Below, piece by piece: positions 62,801-64,000 of a stretch of DNA of 64,000 nucleotides. The DNA lies in the NCBI RefSeq assembly GCF_947623445.1, contig NC_135240.1, positions 23,622,001 through 23,686,000 of the forward strand, written 5' to 3'. The stretch's first letter is position 1. The number at the start of each line of letters is the position of its first letter. The translations under genes were made by a program, and so were the position numbers. This DNA is from Clavelina lepadiformis. Taxonomy: Eukaryota; Chordata; Ascidiacea; Aplousobranchia; Clavelinidae. The notes under the pieces were generated by a model. The model saw only the letters and a program-made list of their open reading frames with translations. It had not been told where the DNA came from and ran no database searches.

Positions 62801-64000
62801 GATTGATTGCCTTTTACGGTGTAAGCTCGACGGAGTTTTCGGCAGAACAAAAATACAAATCAACTGGCAACAAACGTCAAAGCGTAATACACATAACGAA
62901 TAAAATTTCTAAAAATAATCACCCGACGTATCTCCAGCATGCAGCTTTCTCACGAAACATTTTTGCAGCAGAATTCGAAATCTTTCGCCTATAATAATAA
63001 AAGCGCATGCTGCAGCACGTTTCAAGCGTCAGCGCTTCCGTTTAAGCTTTTGTGCACAAAGTCTATGATGCTTTTATGCTGGTGGAATTTTTACACATTT
63101 CCATTCTTCAGCGGTATGCGTCATTATATCTTGAACGTTTTACTACTATACGTTAAACTGTTACGATTTGCGATTAAACGCGACAAATTTTATTTCAAGA
63201 ATCGCTGTTTGCATTTTCGTGTGTACTGTGTCTGCTGCAGCGATAGGCTTGGACACTAATTAGTGGGTTATATATAATTATATTATAAAATAGACGTTTA
63301 TGTATGTAGTTTTTTTTCATTGAAAATATGCTACGTCTATACGACAGACACGAAAAATAACGAAATTAAAGAGAAATTATAAACCGGAGACGACGTTCAA
63401 TTTCGACAATCTTTAAAAAGAATGCAGCGCTGAACCAATCAAAAAGTTAACGCACGTTTTCCAGAACTCGACGTCAAAGCGTCTAAAAGATAATGCCGGA
63501 TGCTTTGCAATGCCACGAACTTTAAACTTTTTGTTTTCAAAAATTGAAAATATTTTAGGAGTTAAAAACTGTGACATTTGAATTTTATCTATTTTTCGCA
63601 TGCGATAAAGGGCCTTTTGGCACCGTTTTCCTGCGCTAATATTTACTACTACACAGTATAGACGTTATGCTATTAAGACAAAAATGTCTTTTGACAGAAA
63701 AAGGGTTTATTTTCACAAAAGCTTGCTTATTTTTAAACGAAATCGAGACATGTAACGTAAACAAATTCCGCGAAAATCGCTGGTTTTCTACTAAAATGTC
63801 ACGTGGTTTGCACGGGGACGGCAAAGTCCGAGACATTTTGAAGACGTAATATTGTCAGAGTTCCAACAAGAATTATAAGTTCCTTTATACCTGCAAATAT
63901 TTCCAGTAAATGGCCGTTATCGTCTATGATATTTCAGACTTCCATTAAATGTGGTACTTTGGTGAGCATTTGTGCTGTCTAATATCACGAATATTTTGAG
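59885..64000. other. gene-poor right end
   Basis: No gene is supported. Hints only: a minus-strand frame at 59955-60170; an ATG-led 18-codon frame ending in a strong donor at 62599-62653 (minus); and a minus frame at 62008-62246 that also meets a strong donor (CAG|GTAAGC) near 62010. I could not join these in phase. A tandem repeat TGTCATGATAATGCGT occurs twice at about 61714-61750. Confidence 0.4.

Noticed and set aside
63413-63849. Overlapping 60-66 codon frames on both strands at the right end
   Set aside because: No family, no splice logic and mutual antisense overlap; treated as chance.

Overview
The window reads as nuclear DNA of an animal, most likely a solitary ascidian tunicate of the Ciona/Phallusia type. 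It is AT-rich, and its genes are compact and intron-rich, with GT-AG introns and AATAAA signals close behind the stop codons. Several predicted proteins are clear chordate or bilaterian orthologues (SMG6, ASPSCR1/TUG, AAGAB, TCP11, FAM167, DDIT4, MOGAT2). The species was inferred from protein resemblance and gene style only. All exon models were built by hand from splice consensus, reading-phase continuity and remembered family sequences; no alignment or transcript was available.

Layout. 1-3420 holds the last eight exons of SMG6 (+). 4804-8484 is ASPSCR1/TUG (-), convergent with SMG6. 8505-11300 is gene-free and contains diverged local duplications and an inverted repeat. 11714-14320 is a SAXO5/TEX45-like axonemal protein gene (-). 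15617-19098 is AAGAB (+), and 21212-26336 is a TCP11-family gene (+). The first intron of each of these two genes carries a copy of the same non-autonomous hAT-like transposon. 28713-30432 is a FAM167 orthologue (+). 30890-40148 and 44629-47388 are two tandem ten-exon genes for secreted FG-GAP/VCBS-repeat proteins of unknown function. The sixth intron of the first is 6.2 kb and holds a complete DDIT4/REDD1-like gene on the opposite strand (34399-35240). 49430-52916 is a MOGAT2/DGAT2-family acyltransferase (+), whose second intron carries a hAT-like element with a second one nested inside it. 54480-59869 is a 15-exon gene (-) for a secreted mosaic serine protease with CCP modules, a trefoil module and a trypsin domain. 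59870-64000 shows no gene I can support.

The genes do not form a pathway; this is an ordinary stretch of mixed housekeeping and tissue genes. The most notable features are the duplicated FG-GAP genes with identical splice phases, the nested stress gene, the mosaic protease, a probable GC-AG intron in AAGAB, and five hAT-like MITEs. Four of the five have perfect 8-bp target-site duplications and the fifth matches at seven of eight bases. I found no CRISPR array, tRNA, rRNA or convincing new system.
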